DNA of 64,000 bases from Paraburkholderia flagellata (GCF_021390645.1 NZ_JAJEJT010000002.1:186001-250000); one strand, 5' to 3'. Shown: positions 45,098-53,459, numbered from the stretch's first letter. Numbers and translations are program-made. Notes: a model not told the origin generated them from the letters alone.

Positions 45098-45928
45098 TCA
45101 GGCCGTCGTGCTGACGAACAGGCCGCTTGCGGCGCCCGAGCCCTGCTGTTGCAGGTTGCTGGCGAGCGACGTGAGGAATTGCTGAAGCTCGGACGTCGTG
45201 CTGCTGGAGGAACTGCTCGACGATGCGCCCATGGCCGTCAAGAGGTTCTGGAAGTCCGACGTCAATTCGCTATCCGAACTACTGCTGCTCGACGAGCTGC
45301 TTGCGGTGCTCGAATCTGAGGACGCGCTGCTCGAAGCCGACGAAAGCGACTGCGCGAGGTTCGAGATTGCCGAAGCGAGATCGCTGCCGTAGCCGGGCGC
45401 CGACGAGGGCGGTGGAGGCGGCGGCATCATCGCTGCCGCACTGCTCACGCTGCTCGTATCGCTCGACGTGGACGACGTGCTGGAACTCGAAGCCGCAGCC
45501 GTCGCAGACGCAGCGCTTGCGGACGAAACCGTGCTGCTGTCGCTGCTGTCGTCAGTGCCCGTCGCGGTGACGCCGCTTTGCTGCGCCGCGGCCTGGAAAA
45601 GCGCGCCGAGGAATTGCTGAAGCGCGGCGGCAAGTGCCTCGGGCGACGTGGCCGACGTGCTCGACGTCGAATCAGTGGAACTCGACGAGGAATCGGAACC
45701 GGTGGTGCTCGCCGACGCACTGGACGTGCTGTCCGTGGTGAAGCCGAGCGACGAGAGCGCCGAGGCGATGGCGGCAGCCAGCGGATTGACGTTGTTCGAG
45801 TCCGACGAGGCGTCCGATGCCATGGGCATGCCCGACATCTGGCCGTTGCTCGCGGTTTTCCCTTGCGCCTGGGAAGCCGCCCAGGTTGAATACAGCGAGT
45901 TTGAGTTGGATAACGCGCTTATCGACAT
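45098..45928 (-). CDS. Serine-rich low-complexity protein, possibly secreted
   Basis: An unrecognised 276-aa protein, more than a third Ser, with poly-Ser runs. It has no cysteine and no Sec signal; the N-terminus (MSISALSNSNSLYSTW) is polar and Ser-rich. Between the serine tracts lie three short amphipathic blocks of similar shape: ALAAALQQFLGALFQAAAQQ, SDFQNLLTAMGAS and ELQQFLTSLASNLQQQG. These look like repeated helices in a disordered carrier. The N-terminus and composition resemble harpin-like or flagellar/type III-exported proteins. No chaperone or secretion gene is near. The ATG at 45928 follows a GGGGGG run. It faces the two-component system and shares its 16-nt promoter motif. Confidence 0.7.
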   Translation of the reverse strand: MSISALSNSNSLYSTWAASQAQGKTASNGQMSGMPMASDASSDSNNVNPLAAAIASALSSLGFTTDSTSSASASTTGSDSSSSSTDSTSSTSATSPEALAAALQQFLGALFQAAAQQSGVTATGTDDSSDSSTVSSASAASATAAASSSSTSSTSSDTSSVSSAAAMMPPPPPPSSAPGYGSDLASAISNLAQSLSSASSSASSDSSTASSSSSSSSSDSELTSDFQNLLTAMGASSSSSSSSTTSELQQFLTSLASNLQQQGSGAASGLFVSTTA

Positions 45929-46047
45929 GTTTAACCCCCCGGTGAATGTGCGATATGGTCGATGCCCGATCGAGATGGCTGGTCGGGCCACTCAGTCGGC
46001 GCAATCGTATGCCGTCTTTCGCTGCTGGGGGCGGCTTTGTAATTGGA

Positions 46048-46095
46048 GGAAAGGGTTCAGGTAAGAATCTCGCGCAATCCTTACCTTTCCTTTCC
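46048..46095. promoter_or_regulatory. Repeat of the 16-nt motif upstream of the serine-rich gene
   Basis: On the minus strand, 46095-46080 reads GGAAAGGAAAGGTAAG, 15 of 16 identical to the site at 42881-42896. A looser opposite-facing copy, GGAAAGG-N5-GGTAAG, lies at 46048-46065. The two form an inverted arrangement (AGGTAAG ... CTTACCT). Distance to the serine-rich start is ~150 bp. Confidence 0.5.
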
Positions 46096-46106
46096 TCAGT
46101 GTGCTG

Positions 46107-46583
46107 TCAGGCTGCTTCGTCGCGCACCGGCGGCGCAAAACGCAGCGCTACGGCAATGCGGTTCCACGCATTGATATTCGCCACGGCAGCGGTCAAGAAC
46201 GCCATCTGCTCGCCGGGAAATTGCCGCGCAACGGCTTCGTAAAGCGCGTCGCTCACGCCTTCATGGAGTTTCGCGCTCAGCGCCTCGGTGTAAGCCAGCG
46301 CGGCGCGTTCACGCTCGCTGAAGCATTCCGGCGCCTCATGCCAGGCGGCCACGAGATCGAGTTTGACGCGCGGCACGGCCTTTTCGCGCGCAATGTTGAG
46401 GTGGTACTGAATGCAGAAGGCACAGCCGTTGATTTGCGAGGCGCGGATTTTCAGCAGCTCGGTGAGCGGCTTTTCGAGCCCGGAGGCGTCGACGGCTTTG
46501 CTCATGGCGGAGAGCGCTGCGGCCACGGGGGCGGCGTCGCGCACAAAGGTTTCGTAAGCAATACGGGTAGAAGCGCTGGACAT
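46107..46583 (-). CDS. AhpD-like alkylhydroperoxidase, CxxC type
   Basis: A 158-aa protein of the carboxymuconolactone decarboxylase/AhpD family. The redox motif is intact: ASQINGCAFCIQYHLNIA, giving C-x2-C-x3-H for a thiol peroxidase. It is expected to reduce organic peroxides, or act as a related detoxifying enzyme, in the cytoplasm. The GAGG ribosome site precedes ATG 46583. It is divergent from a MarR-type gene with a 39-bp inverted repeat between, so it is the likely target of that repressor. It contrasts with the cysteine-free relative at 40933. Confidence 0.88.
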   Translation of the reverse strand: MSSASTRIAYETFVRDAAPVAAALSAMSKAVDASGLEKPLTELLKIRASQINGCAFCIQYHLNIAREKAVPRVKLDLVAAWHEAPECFSERERAALAYTEALSAKLHEGVSDALYEAVARQFPGEQMAFLTAAVANINAWNRIAVALRFAPPVRDEAA

Positions 46584-46610
46584 GACTGGACCTCGCGAAG
46601 TTTGGCCATT

Positions 46611-46649
46611 AATATCAGAGCACGAACATCATATTCGAACTCTGATATT
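46611..46649. promoter_or_regulatory. Long inverted repeat between ahpD-like and MarR genes
   Basis: Perfect 10-bp arms AATATCAGAG (46611-46620) and CTCTGATATT (46640-46649) with a 19-nt centre that itself contains CGAA...TTCG. It is placed to shut off both divergent genes and is a probable MarR-family operator. Confidence 0.65.
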
Positions 46650-46697
46650 ATGCGCAAGACAGTGAAGAAAGACCCGGCTATGAAGAGGGGGGAGCAC

Positions 46698-47156
46698 GTG
46701 AGCGCCATTCCGGAGGTCGGCGAGGGCAAGCGCGGCGAGGCGGGCTATTTTGGCTACTTGCTGCGTCAGGCCGGCGCTGCCCATCGTTTGCGCATGGAAC
46801 GCGCGCTCGACGATCTCGGCATCACGCCGCCGCAATTTGTCGTGCTGACCATGCTGGCGGCTTACCCGGGCATTTCGGGCGCCGATCTCGCGAGGCTCGC
46901 GGCGCTCACGCCGCAAACGGTGAGCGTGATCGTCACGAATCTCGAACGCGGCGGCGCGATTGTGCGCCGCCCGCACGCGGTGCACGGGCGCATTCAGCAG
47001 ATCGATGTGACCGATGAGGGCGAGGCGCTGCTCAGGCAGTGCCGCACGCGCGTGAAGAAGCTGGAGGCGCGCATGGCCGCGGGCTTCACGGCCGAAGAGG
47101 AGCAGGTGATCCGGCGCTGGTTGGTGAGCGTCGCGCGCGAGGACGTCGCCAGCTAA
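46698..47156 (+). CDS. MarR-family transcriptional regulator
   Basis: A 152-aa winged-helix dimeric repressor: GYFGYLLRQAGAAHRLRMERAL (dimer helix), DLARLAALTPQTVSVIVTNLERGGAIVRR (recognition helix and wing start) and GRIQQIDVTDEGEALL (wing). No cysteine sits at the OhrR position. Start: a GTG at 46698 is backed by a GGGGGGAG site. An ATG at 46650 abuts the operator, and one at 46680 lacks a good site; both remain possible. It is divergent from the AhpD-like gene. The stop is 3 bp from the convergent cdh gene. Confidence 0.85.
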   Translation: MSAIPEVGEGKRGEAGYFGYLLRQAGAAHRLRMERALDDLGITPPQFVVLTMLAAYPGISGADLARLAALTPQTVSVIVTNLERGGAIVRRPHAVHGRIQQIDVTDEGEALLRQCRTRVKKLEARMAAGFTAEEEQVIRRWLVSVAREDVAS

Positions 47157-47159
47157 GTG

Positions 47160-47954
47160 CTACTGCGAGGCGCTTTTCTCTCGCACGAGACTGCACGAAT
47201 GGTCGAGCAGGCCTTCCGCCGTGCCCGTCCCGCCATCGACATCGAGCCCGCTGTTCACGACGAGCCAGCCGTTGCGCTGTGCATCAGGGCCTGCACCCGT
47301 CACGAGTATCGTCTGCCCGGCCATGGTCTCTTTTGGGCCGAGATCGTGCTCGACCACGCGAAACGGATTGTTGCGATCCGAGAGGCTCGTTACGCGCGTG
47401 ACGCGGTAGCGCGAGCCGTCGAGCGTAGTCCAGCGCCACGTGCCCGGCGCGATGTCGTCAAACGGCGCGAGCGCCTTCGTAATGTCGGGGCGCATGCAAT
47501 CGACGTGGATGTGCAGTTGATTCTGCGTGCGGCGCTCCGAGGCGTTGATCTCCAGACCGAGCTGGTTGCCGGCGAGCGGCACGCCGACTTTCGCTTCCAC
47601 GAAGCGTCCTGCTCCCCATGCGCCTACCCAGTACTCCGGCGCGCCGCCGTAAAGAATCTCAGGGCTCTCGATGCCGGCCACGCGGTCGGTGGGAATCACG
47701 AGATACTGCGCACGGCCCGCAATGTCCTTGAGCACGGCATAGCGCTTCTGGAAGTCGACGGTGGTGCAGGGGCCGGGCTGGCCCTTGTCGCGCATGTTCG
47801 GCACGCACTGGCCCCCCACGACTTTCCAGAGACCGTTGGAGTCGACCGCGGAGAGGCGCACACAGGCGCCGGTGGTCGCGAGCGCAACGACTGCCGCCGC
47901 AGCGACGGCAAGGCGGGACATCCGCATGAAAGGGGCAACGCGTAAGGATCGCAT
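47160..47954 (-). CDS. cdh: CDP-diacylglycerol diphosphatase
   Basis: Hydrolyses CDP-diacylglycerol to CMP and phosphatidate; membrane-attached and facing outward in the family. It has ~264 aa against ~250 in E. coli. It has an N-terminal hydrophobic signal/anchor (SRLAVAAAAVVALATTGAC) and the HIT-like catalytic motif (NQLHIHVDCMRPD). ILYGGAPEYWVGAW and LVTGAGPDAQRNGWLVV are also family-like. The start is unsure: GTG 47960, ATG 47954 and ATG 47927 are all possible, none with a good ribosome site. The lipobox-like TTGAC is uncertain. It stands alone between convergent MarR and the feo operon. Confidence 0.85.
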   Translation of the reverse strand: MRSLRVAPFMRMSRLAVAAAAVVALATTGACVRLSAVDSNGLWKVVGGQCVPNMRDKGQPGPCTTVDFQKRYAVLKDIAGRAQYLVIPTDRVAGIESPEILYGGAPEYWVGAWGAGRFVEAKVGVPLAGNQLGLEINASERRTQNQLHIHVDCMRPDITKALAPFDDIAPGTWRWTTLDGSRYRVTRVTSLSDRNNPFRVVEHDLGPKETMAGQTILVTGAGPDAQRNGWLVVNSGLDVDGGTGTAEGLLDHSCSLVREKSASQ

Positions 47955-48082
47955 CGGCACGAAGTGTCTGGATTCATTCGATCAAACGCGCCGCGGTGCA
48001 AAGCCTGCACACATCGCGGCGCGACGCAGCGCGCAGTGTAGCGCAATGCCCGTGACAGTCTCTTGCGCGAGGTTGCCCCAGC

Positions 48083-48382
48083 TTACTTGCGGCGCGGATG
48101 AAACGTGACCGGCTGCGTGTTCGATGCGTCTGCCGCGGGCGTCGGTCCGCACGTGCCGCAGGTGCCGCAGCCGTCGCCGCAATCGCCGGTCGCGCCTTTT
48201 GGCTGCATGAAACGCCCGAGGCGCTGCGCGAATGCACTACGTTGCGGACGCAACAGTATGGCGGCCAGGGCAGCCTGCACGCGCGTGGCCGTTTTCGGCG
48301 CGAGCTTGCGCAGCGTATAAGCGAGGCTCGCGGCGACGAGCAGCGCAATGACCGCATATTGCGCGATGAGTCCGGCGTTCAT
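48083..48382 (-). CDS. Small cysteine-rich membrane protein of the feo operon (DUF6587-like)
   Basis: A 99-aa protein: one N-terminal helix (about 4-22, LIAQYAVIALLVAASLAYTL), a basic middle and a C-terminal cluster CGDGCGTCGTCG with four cysteines. It overlaps feoB by 4 bp (ATGA), so it is translated with it. The place and cysteines match the small feoB-adjacent proteins of Burkholderiales. By analogy with FeoC, an iron-sulfur or iron-sensing role with FeoB is possible but not shown. GAGG lies before ATG 48382. Confidence 0.75.
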   Translation of the reverse strand: MNAGLIAQYAVIALLVAASLAYTLRKLAPKTATRVQAALAAILLRPQRSAFAQRLGRFMQPKGATGDCGDGCGTCGTCGPTPAADASNTQPVTFHPRRK

Positions 48383-50232
48383 ACGAAGTGCCTCGCGATC
48401 TGATACGTGACGAACGACGCCGCATAGGCCACGACGAACATATAGCCGAACGAAACCACGACCGCGCGCCACGAGCGCGTTTCGCGGCGGATCACGGCGA
48501 GCGTCGACATGCATTGCGGGGCGAACGCGAACCACACCATCAGCGAGAGGGCGCTGGCGAGCGAGAAGTTCTGCACGAGTGTGTGGCCGAGCGCGGCGGT
48601 GTCCGCGTCGCCGCCGGCCACTGAGTACACCGTGGCGAGCGCGGCCACTGCCGTTTCCCGCGCGGCGAACGCGGGGATCAGCGACAGGCTCATCTGCCAG
48701 TTAAAGCCGAGCGGGGCGAACGGCCATTGCAGCGCGCGGCCGAGATAGCCGGCGATTGAGTAATCGATGGCGGGCAGCGTCGCGCCTGCGGGCGGCGAGG
48801 GGAACGTGGAGATGAACCACATCAGTACCGTGAGCGCGAGGATGATGCCGGTCAGGCGCTTGAGGAAGATCGCACCGCGCTCCCACAGGCCGATGGCGAC
48901 GTCGCGTGCGCGCGGCAGCCGGTACGAGGGCAGTTCCATGAGCAGCGCGTGTTCGCGGTGGTCGCGGCGCAGTTTCTTCATGACCCAGCCCACCGCCATC
49001 GCGCCCGCGATGCCGGCGGCGTAAAGCGCGAAGAGCACGAGGCCCTGCAGGTTGAACACACCGAAGATCAGGCGCTGCGGAATGAACGCGCCGATCAGCA
49101 GCGCATAAACGGGCAAGCGCGCCGAGCACGTCATGAGCGGCGCGACGAGGATCGTGGCGAGCCTGTCGCGCGGATCGGAGATGCTGCGCGTGCCCATCAC
49201 GCCGGGAATCGCGCACGCGAAGCTCGACAGCAGCGGAATGAACGAGCGCCCCGTGAGACCCACGGCCACCATCATGCGGTCGAGCAGGAAGGCCGCGCGC
49301 GGCAGATAGCCTGACTCCTCCAGCACGAGGATGAAGAAGAACAGCACGAGAATTTCCGGCAAAAAGCCGAGCACGGTGCCCACGCCGCCGAACAGCGCGT
49401 CCGTGACGAGGCTGCGCAGCGGGCCGTCGGGCAGCGCCGCGCCGGCGGCCGCGCCGAGCCACGTGAAGCCGTCGCCAATGGCGTCGGTGAGCGGTTTGCC
49501 GAGCGAATACACGGCCTGGAATACGAGGAACATCACGAACGCGAGGATCAGCGGGCCGAGCACGGGGTGCAGCGCGAAGCGGTCGATGGCGTCGTCGCGC
49601 GCGTCGGTGGCGCGTGGCATCGTCACCGCGCTCGTGAGGATTGCGCGCACCGTGCCGTGCAGGTCGTCGTCGGCCGCTGCTGGATTCGCGGGAGTCTGTG
49701 TTTCTTCCGTTGTCGTGCGGTCGATCAGTTCGATGAGCGCTTGCGCGCCGCCGCGCCGCACGGCCACGGTTTCGACCACGGGCATGGCGAGCCGGCGCGC
49801 CAGTTCGGCCACGTTCACCTCGATGCCGCGGCGCTTTGCGGCGTCCATCATGTTCAGCGCAAGCACCATCGGGCGTCCCATGCGCTGCACTTCGAGCACG
49901 AAGCGTAAATGCAGGCGCAAGTTCGTCGCATCGGCCACGCAGACGATCAGATCCGGCGCCGCCTCGCCCGGGTAGCGGCCGAGCAGCACGTCGTGCGTCA
50001 CGCGTTCGTCAGGGCTCGTCGAGTCGAGGCTGTAAGCGCCCGGCAGATCGAGCAGTTGCACCCTGCGTCCCGAGGGCGTTGCAAATCGCCCTTCCTTGCG
50101 CTCGACGGTAACGCCCGCGTAGTTGGCGACCTTCTGGCGCGCGCCGGTCAGCAGATTGAAGAGCGCGGTCTTGCCACAATTGGGATTGCCGACGAGCGCC
50201 ACGCGCAGTGGCGTAACAGGAACCTGGTTCAT
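48379..50232 (-). CDS. feoB: Ferrous iron transporter B
   Basis: Inner-membrane Fe2+ importer with a cytoplasmic GTPase. It has 617 aa, shorter than the ~770 of E. coli, as usual for beta- and some gammaproteobacteria. G-protein motifs: G1 GNPNCGKT (15-22), G3 DLPG, G4 as NMMD (a known FeoB variant of NKxD). Gate helices hold the two transport motifs with cysteine (SFACAIPGVMGTR and FAPQCMSTLAVIRRE). It overlaps feoA by 4 bp at its start and the DUF6587-like gene at its end. Controlled by the Fur box upstream of feoA. Confidence 0.97.
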   Translation of the reverse strand: MNQVPVTPLRVALVGNPNCGKTALFNLLTGARQKVANYAGVTVERKEGRFATPSGRRVQLLDLPGAYSLDSTSPDERVTHDVLLGRYPGEAAPDLIVCVADATNLRLHLRFVLEVQRMGRPMVLALNMMDAAKRRGIEVNVAELARRLAMPVVETVAVRRGGAQALIELIDRTTTEETQTPANPAAADDDLHGTVRAILTSAVTMPRATDARDDAIDRFALHPVLGPLILAFVMFLVFQAVYSLGKPLTDAIGDGFTWLGAAAGAALPDGPLRSLVTDALFGGVGTVLGFLPEILVLFFFILVLEESGYLPRAAFLLDRMMVAVGLTGRSFIPLLSSFACAIPGVMGTRSISDPRDRLATILVAPLMTCSARLPVYALLIGAFIPQRLIFGVFNLQGLVLFALYAAGIAGAMAVGWVMKKLRRDHREHALLMELPSYRLPRARDVAIGLWERGAIFLKRLTGIILALTVLMWFISTFPSPPAGATLPAIDYSIAGYLGRALQWPFAPLGFNWQMSLSLIPAFAARETAVAALATVYSVAGGDADTAALGHTLVQNFSLASALSLMVWFAFAPQCMSTLAVIRRETRSWRAVVVSFGYMFVVAYAASFVTYQIARHFV

Positions 50233-50480
50233 TGCGCGGTCTCCCCGCTCGTCGTCACGCTCACGCGCTGCGCTTCCGCGCGGCGCAATGCAAAGCGGGT
50301 CGAGCCGATCTGCACGAGCAGCGGGTCCGCGCCCCACGGTGCGCGCGCAACCACGCGCACGGGCTCGCCCGGAACGAAGCCGAGGTCGCGCAAACGCTGC
50401 GCGATCGGGTCGGGGGCGTGGATATCCTCGACACGCTCCACGAGGGCGGTCGCTCCTTTGGACAGATCGGTCAGACGCAT
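50229..50480 (-). CDS. feoA: Ferrous iron transport protein A
   Basis: An 83-aa SH3-fold cytoplasmic partner of FeoB. Family wording: MRLTDLSKGATALVERV, RLRDLGFVPGEPVRVV and GSTRFALRRAEAQRV. It is the first gene of feoA-feoB-small protein, starting 22 bp from a Fur box. It overlaps feoB by 4 bp. Confidence 0.95.
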   Translation of the reverse strand: MRLTDLSKGATALVERVEDIHAPDPIAQRLRDLGFVPGEPVRVVARAPWGADPLLVQIGSTRFALRRAEAQRVSVTTSGETAQ

Positions 50481-50502
50481 AGGTGGGACCCTGCTTACAA
50501 CG

Positions 50503-50521
50503 AATGAGAACCGTTCTCATT
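50503..50521. promoter_or_regulatory. Fur box of the feo operon
   Basis: A perfect 19-bp palindrome, AATGAGAAC-C-GTTCTCATT, very close to the Fur consensus, 22 bp upstream of feoA. It should give iron-dependent repression. Confidence 0.88.
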
Positions 50522-50744
50522 GTAACGGCAGGGCCGTACTTGTGGCGGCAAATGCACCTTGTGCGGATTGACGCGGGCGGGGAACGCGCGGCCGGGACGC
50601 GGTTTCGGTGGCGCGTGCGCTTATTTGCCGCAGGCTGCGCGCGCTGTCCGCCGCGAAGCCTGATTGCTATGGATGGCTAATTAAATAATCGGCAACGCAA
50701 CAATGCGTTGCGCCACGTCATCGTTGCCAGGTTGTCTGGCCCAC

Positions 50745-52199
50745 TCAAATCTCCGGCGCAGGCAGCGTCCCGAGAATCGCTTCGAACGCGAGACCGATTG
50801 CGAGCAGCCTGCGATCGCCGCCGGCCGGTCCGTCGAGTTCGAGCCCGACTGGCAAGCGCGCATCGACAAGGCCGGCCGGCAGCGCGAGGCCCGGAATGCC
50901 GGCGTTGCTCGCGGGATCGGTGTTGCGCAGATACGCCTCCATCTCGTCGATCGGTGCCGCGCCGTCGATCGACACGCGAGACGAACCGTTCAGCTCGTCG
51001 ATCGGCACGGCGGCGAGCCGCGTCGTGGGAAAGAGCAGCGCGTCCAGGCCGCTGGCCGAGAAGGTCTGCGCGTAGAGCTGCTGCAGGCGCGGCCGCCACA
51101 CCGTCATCGCGCTGTGGTAGTCGCCGCCGCGCGCGTCGGCGAGTACGGCGTCGTAGGCCGCGCGCACGTCGGGGCTCGCAATACGCGCGGCGACGTCGGC
51201 AACGGTTTGCGCGGGCGCGTGGTTCGCCACGAGCCACGCGGCGAGATCCTCGATGGGCTCGTGTAGCGCAATCGCGTAGCTCACGCGGTCGTTCAGTGCG
51301 AGCAGCTCGCTCATTTCGACAGGCACGAGCGTGACGCCCGCGGCTTCGAGCTTCGCGAGCGCGGCGCGCGCCACGTCTTCGAGCGCGGCTTCGAGACCTT
51401 CCCAAAGCGGCGCGGGCAGGCCGATGCGCAGATTCGTCACGGGGGCCGGCGAGAGCGGACCGTGCCCCGTGATCACGGCGTCGAGCAGCGCGACATCGGC
51501 TACCGTGCGCCCCATCGGCCCGACCGTGTCGCGTGTATGGCTGATCGGCACCACCGCGAGCGGATCGTGATAGCGGCGTTGCGTGCCGCCATCGCCGACG
51601 CTCGGGCGCAAGCCGACAACGCCGCACAGGGCGGCGGGAATGCGCGTGGAGCCGCCGGTGTCGGTGCCGAGTCCGGCAGGCACGATGCGCGCCGCAATGG
51701 CGGCCGCCGTGCCACCCGACGAGCCGCCGGGAATTCGTTCGGGATCCCAGGGGTTGCGTACCGGTCCCGCATGCGGCGCGAGATTCGTGCTGGTGATGCC
51801 GAACGCAAGCTCGTGCATGTTGGCTTTGCCGAGCACGATCGCGCCTGCATCGACGAGGCGCTGCACCGAAGGCGCGTGACGCGCGGGCAGGAAGCCTTCG
51901 AGCGCGGGCGTGCCCGCCGAGGTTTGCAGACCGCGCGTATTGATGTTGTCCTTCACGACCACGGGCAGCCCCGCGAGCGGCAGACGCGCGCGCTCGCTCG
52001 CGCCGAGCGCGTCGATGCGTTGCGCGCTAGCGAGCGCGCCTTCCACGTCGAGCACAGTGAGCGCGTTGAGGTTCGAGAGCGCTTGCGCGCGCGCGAGCAG
52101 CGTGGCGACGTAGTCGGCGGCTTTCAGTTGCCCCGCCTGGATGGCCTCGACGGCTTGCGTTGCGCTCAGTTCCAGTTGCTGGTCGACAGTCCAGGTCAT
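50745..52199 (-). CDS. Amidase signature enzyme (indoleacetamide hydrolase-like)
   Basis: A 484-aa amidase with the Ser-cisSer-Lys triad visible: Lys83 (VVVKDNI), Ser160 (GGSSGG) and nucleophile Ser184 (GTDTGGSTRIPAALCGVVGLRP). The stretch VPISHTRDTVGPMGRTVADVALLD is like IaaH, the indole-3-acetamide hydrolase that makes auxin. Substrate assignment rests on that likeness only; other amides are possible. There is no tryptophan monooxygenase gene nearby. AGGAG precedes ATG 52199. It lies 59 bp downstream of the diiron protein gene, so the two probably share a transcript. Confidence 0.85.
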   Translation of the reverse strand: MTWTVDQQLELSATQAVEAIQAGQLKAADYVATLLARAQALSNLNALTVLDVEGALASAQRIDALGASERARLPLAGLPVVVKDNINTRGLQTSAGTPALEGFLPARHAPSVQRLVDAGAIVLGKANMHELAFGITSTNLAPHAGPVRNPWDPERIPGGSSGGTAAAIAARIVPAGLGTDTGGSTRIPAALCGVVGLRPSVGDGGTQRRYHDPLAVVPISHTRDTVGPMGRTVADVALLDAVITGHGPLSPAPVTNLRIGLPAPLWEGLEAALEDVARAALAKLEAAGVTLVPVEMSELLALNDRVSYAIALHEPIEDLAAWLVANHAPAQTVADVAARIASPDVRAAYDAVLADARGGDYHSAMTVWRPRLQQLYAQTFSASGLDALLFPTTRLAAVPIDELNGSSRVSIDGAAPIDEMEAYLRNTDPASNAGIPGLALPAGLVDARLPVGLELDGPAGGDRRLLAIGLAFEAILGTLPAPEI

Positions 52200-52258
52200 G
52201 CAGGGTTCTCCTCGTGCGGCCATGCGGCCACGCCAGCAACGCGTGAGACGTTGTGGCG

Positions 52259-53179
52259 CTACTTCTTCAAAAGGCGTAGCGCGAAGCGTGCGAGCGTGGG
52301 CACGAACGTTGGCCGCAACAGGCGCGCGTCGTAGCCGCTCATGCGCGCGTCGTTTTCCGCGAGGCAGAGTTCGATCATCTCGCGCGGTTCGAGCGAGTCG
52401 CCCAGCACCTCGCGGTTCGCTGGCAGGAAGTTCGAGTCGCGCGCGTTGCCACTGGCGTCGATACCTCGCGCGATAGCAAGCCGTTCCCACACCAGCATGA
52501 ACCAGATCGCGGCTACGCGCACGGAGTGCCACGGCCTGCGCCACCAGGGCATGGTCTTGCGATACCACGCCACCCAGTTGACGAAGAAAAGGATATGGCG
52601 CGCCTCTTCCTGAATCACCGGCTCGAAAGTCTCGACGAGGTCTGCCGGAAAAAAGCCCGAGCGCTGTGCCGAGCGAAACAGGCCGAACGCGAAGAAGCTG
52701 TCGATGCACTCGCTATAGCCGGTGAACATCCACGCCCATTCCGCCTTTTTGGGTGGCGGATATGCGGGTTCCGGCGCAAGTTCGATGCCATAGGCCTGCA
52801 CGAGGTGCGAGAGCACGACCTTGTGGCGCGCCTCCTCGGCGGCGTCCATTTCGATTGCTTCGCGCAGCAGCGGGTCGATCAGCGTTTGCGCGTAAGTCTT
52901 CACGCGGATCGATGCACGGCCTTCGGTCTGCACCGCGATGTCCCAGATCGGCAGCGACGTGAGGCGCCTGAGCGCGTCGGGCTCGAGCATTGGCCAGTCG
53001 AGCACGGCGGGGCGGTACGGATCGTGGGTGTCGAGCAGCATCCGGCAGAACATCTCGCGGTGTTCGTCCGATCCGATCTTGATGGGCCCTGGCTTGGCGT
53101 GAGTCCAGCGCCGCAGCGCGGCGCCCGGTTCGGAGATGAAGGCTGCGCCTTCGTCCGGATGCGTCAAGGTTTCGGACAT
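52259..53179 (-). CDS. Diiron ferritin-like protein (AurF-like oxygenase family)
   Basis: A 306-aa helical protein with two iron-binding ExxRH-type motifs (EMDAAEEARHK near 118 and EEARHILFF near 195) and supporting acidic residues. This is the pattern of ferritin-like diiron oxygenases such as the N-oxygenase AurF. Two further glutamates in the helical bundle are needed and appear present. The aromatic C-terminal part (WRRPWHSVRVAAIWFMLVWERL) suggests a hydrophobic substrate or membrane contact. ATG 53179 or 53185; neither has a good ribosome site. It probably forms a unit with the amidase. Substrate unknown. Confidence 0.75.
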   Translation of the reverse strand: MSETLTHPDEGAAFISEPGAALRRWTHAKPGPIKIGSDEHREMFCRMLLDTHDPYRPAVLDWPMLEPDALRRLTSLPIWDIAVQTEGRASIRVKTYAQTLIDPLLREAIEMDAAEEARHKVVLSHLVQAYGIELAPEPAYPPPKKAEWAWMFTGYSECIDSFFAFGLFRSAQRSGFFPADLVETFEPVIQEEARHILFFVNWVAWYRKTMPWWRRPWHSVRVAAIWFMLVWERLAIARGIDASGNARDSNFLPANREVLGDSLEPREMIELCLAENDARMSGYDARLLRPTFVPTLARFALRLLKK

Positions 53180-53243
53180 GAGCATCTAACGTTGAACGGG
53201 GTATGACTCCTATTCTGTCACAACCGTAAGGAAGCATGCGCGC

Positions 53244-53459
53244 TCACGCGCAGCGGCGCTGCTGGTCGATCCACATGCGCGCCCAGCGGCAGGCGTAGGC
53301 GAGCGCGTGTCTTTCTTCGAAGAAGTAATCGAGTGCGTCGAACGAATGCTGCGCGCCCGGCTGCATGCCAATGGTGAGATTGGCGGCGAAAAGGCCGTTT
53401 GGAAGTTGCTGCGCGCTGGGGGCGACGACGTAGCCTTTGTAGCGTAGTGGTGTGTTCAT
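53244..53459 (-). CDS. Small conserved-looking protein, 71 aa
   Basis: An unnamed soluble protein with an AGGAAG site before ATG 53459. It reads YKGYVVAPSAQQLPNGLFAANLTI, then AFFEERHALAYACRWARMWIDQ-like text: a short beta half and an amphipathic helix. Proteins of this pattern are common and uncharacterised in Burkholderiales. It is probably downstream of nothing on its strand, as the next minus gene upstream is 359 bp away. Confidence 0.65.
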   Translation of the reverse strand: MNTPLRYKGYVVAPSAQQLPNGLFAANLTIGMQPGAQHSFDALDYFFEERHALAYACRWARMWIDQQRRCA

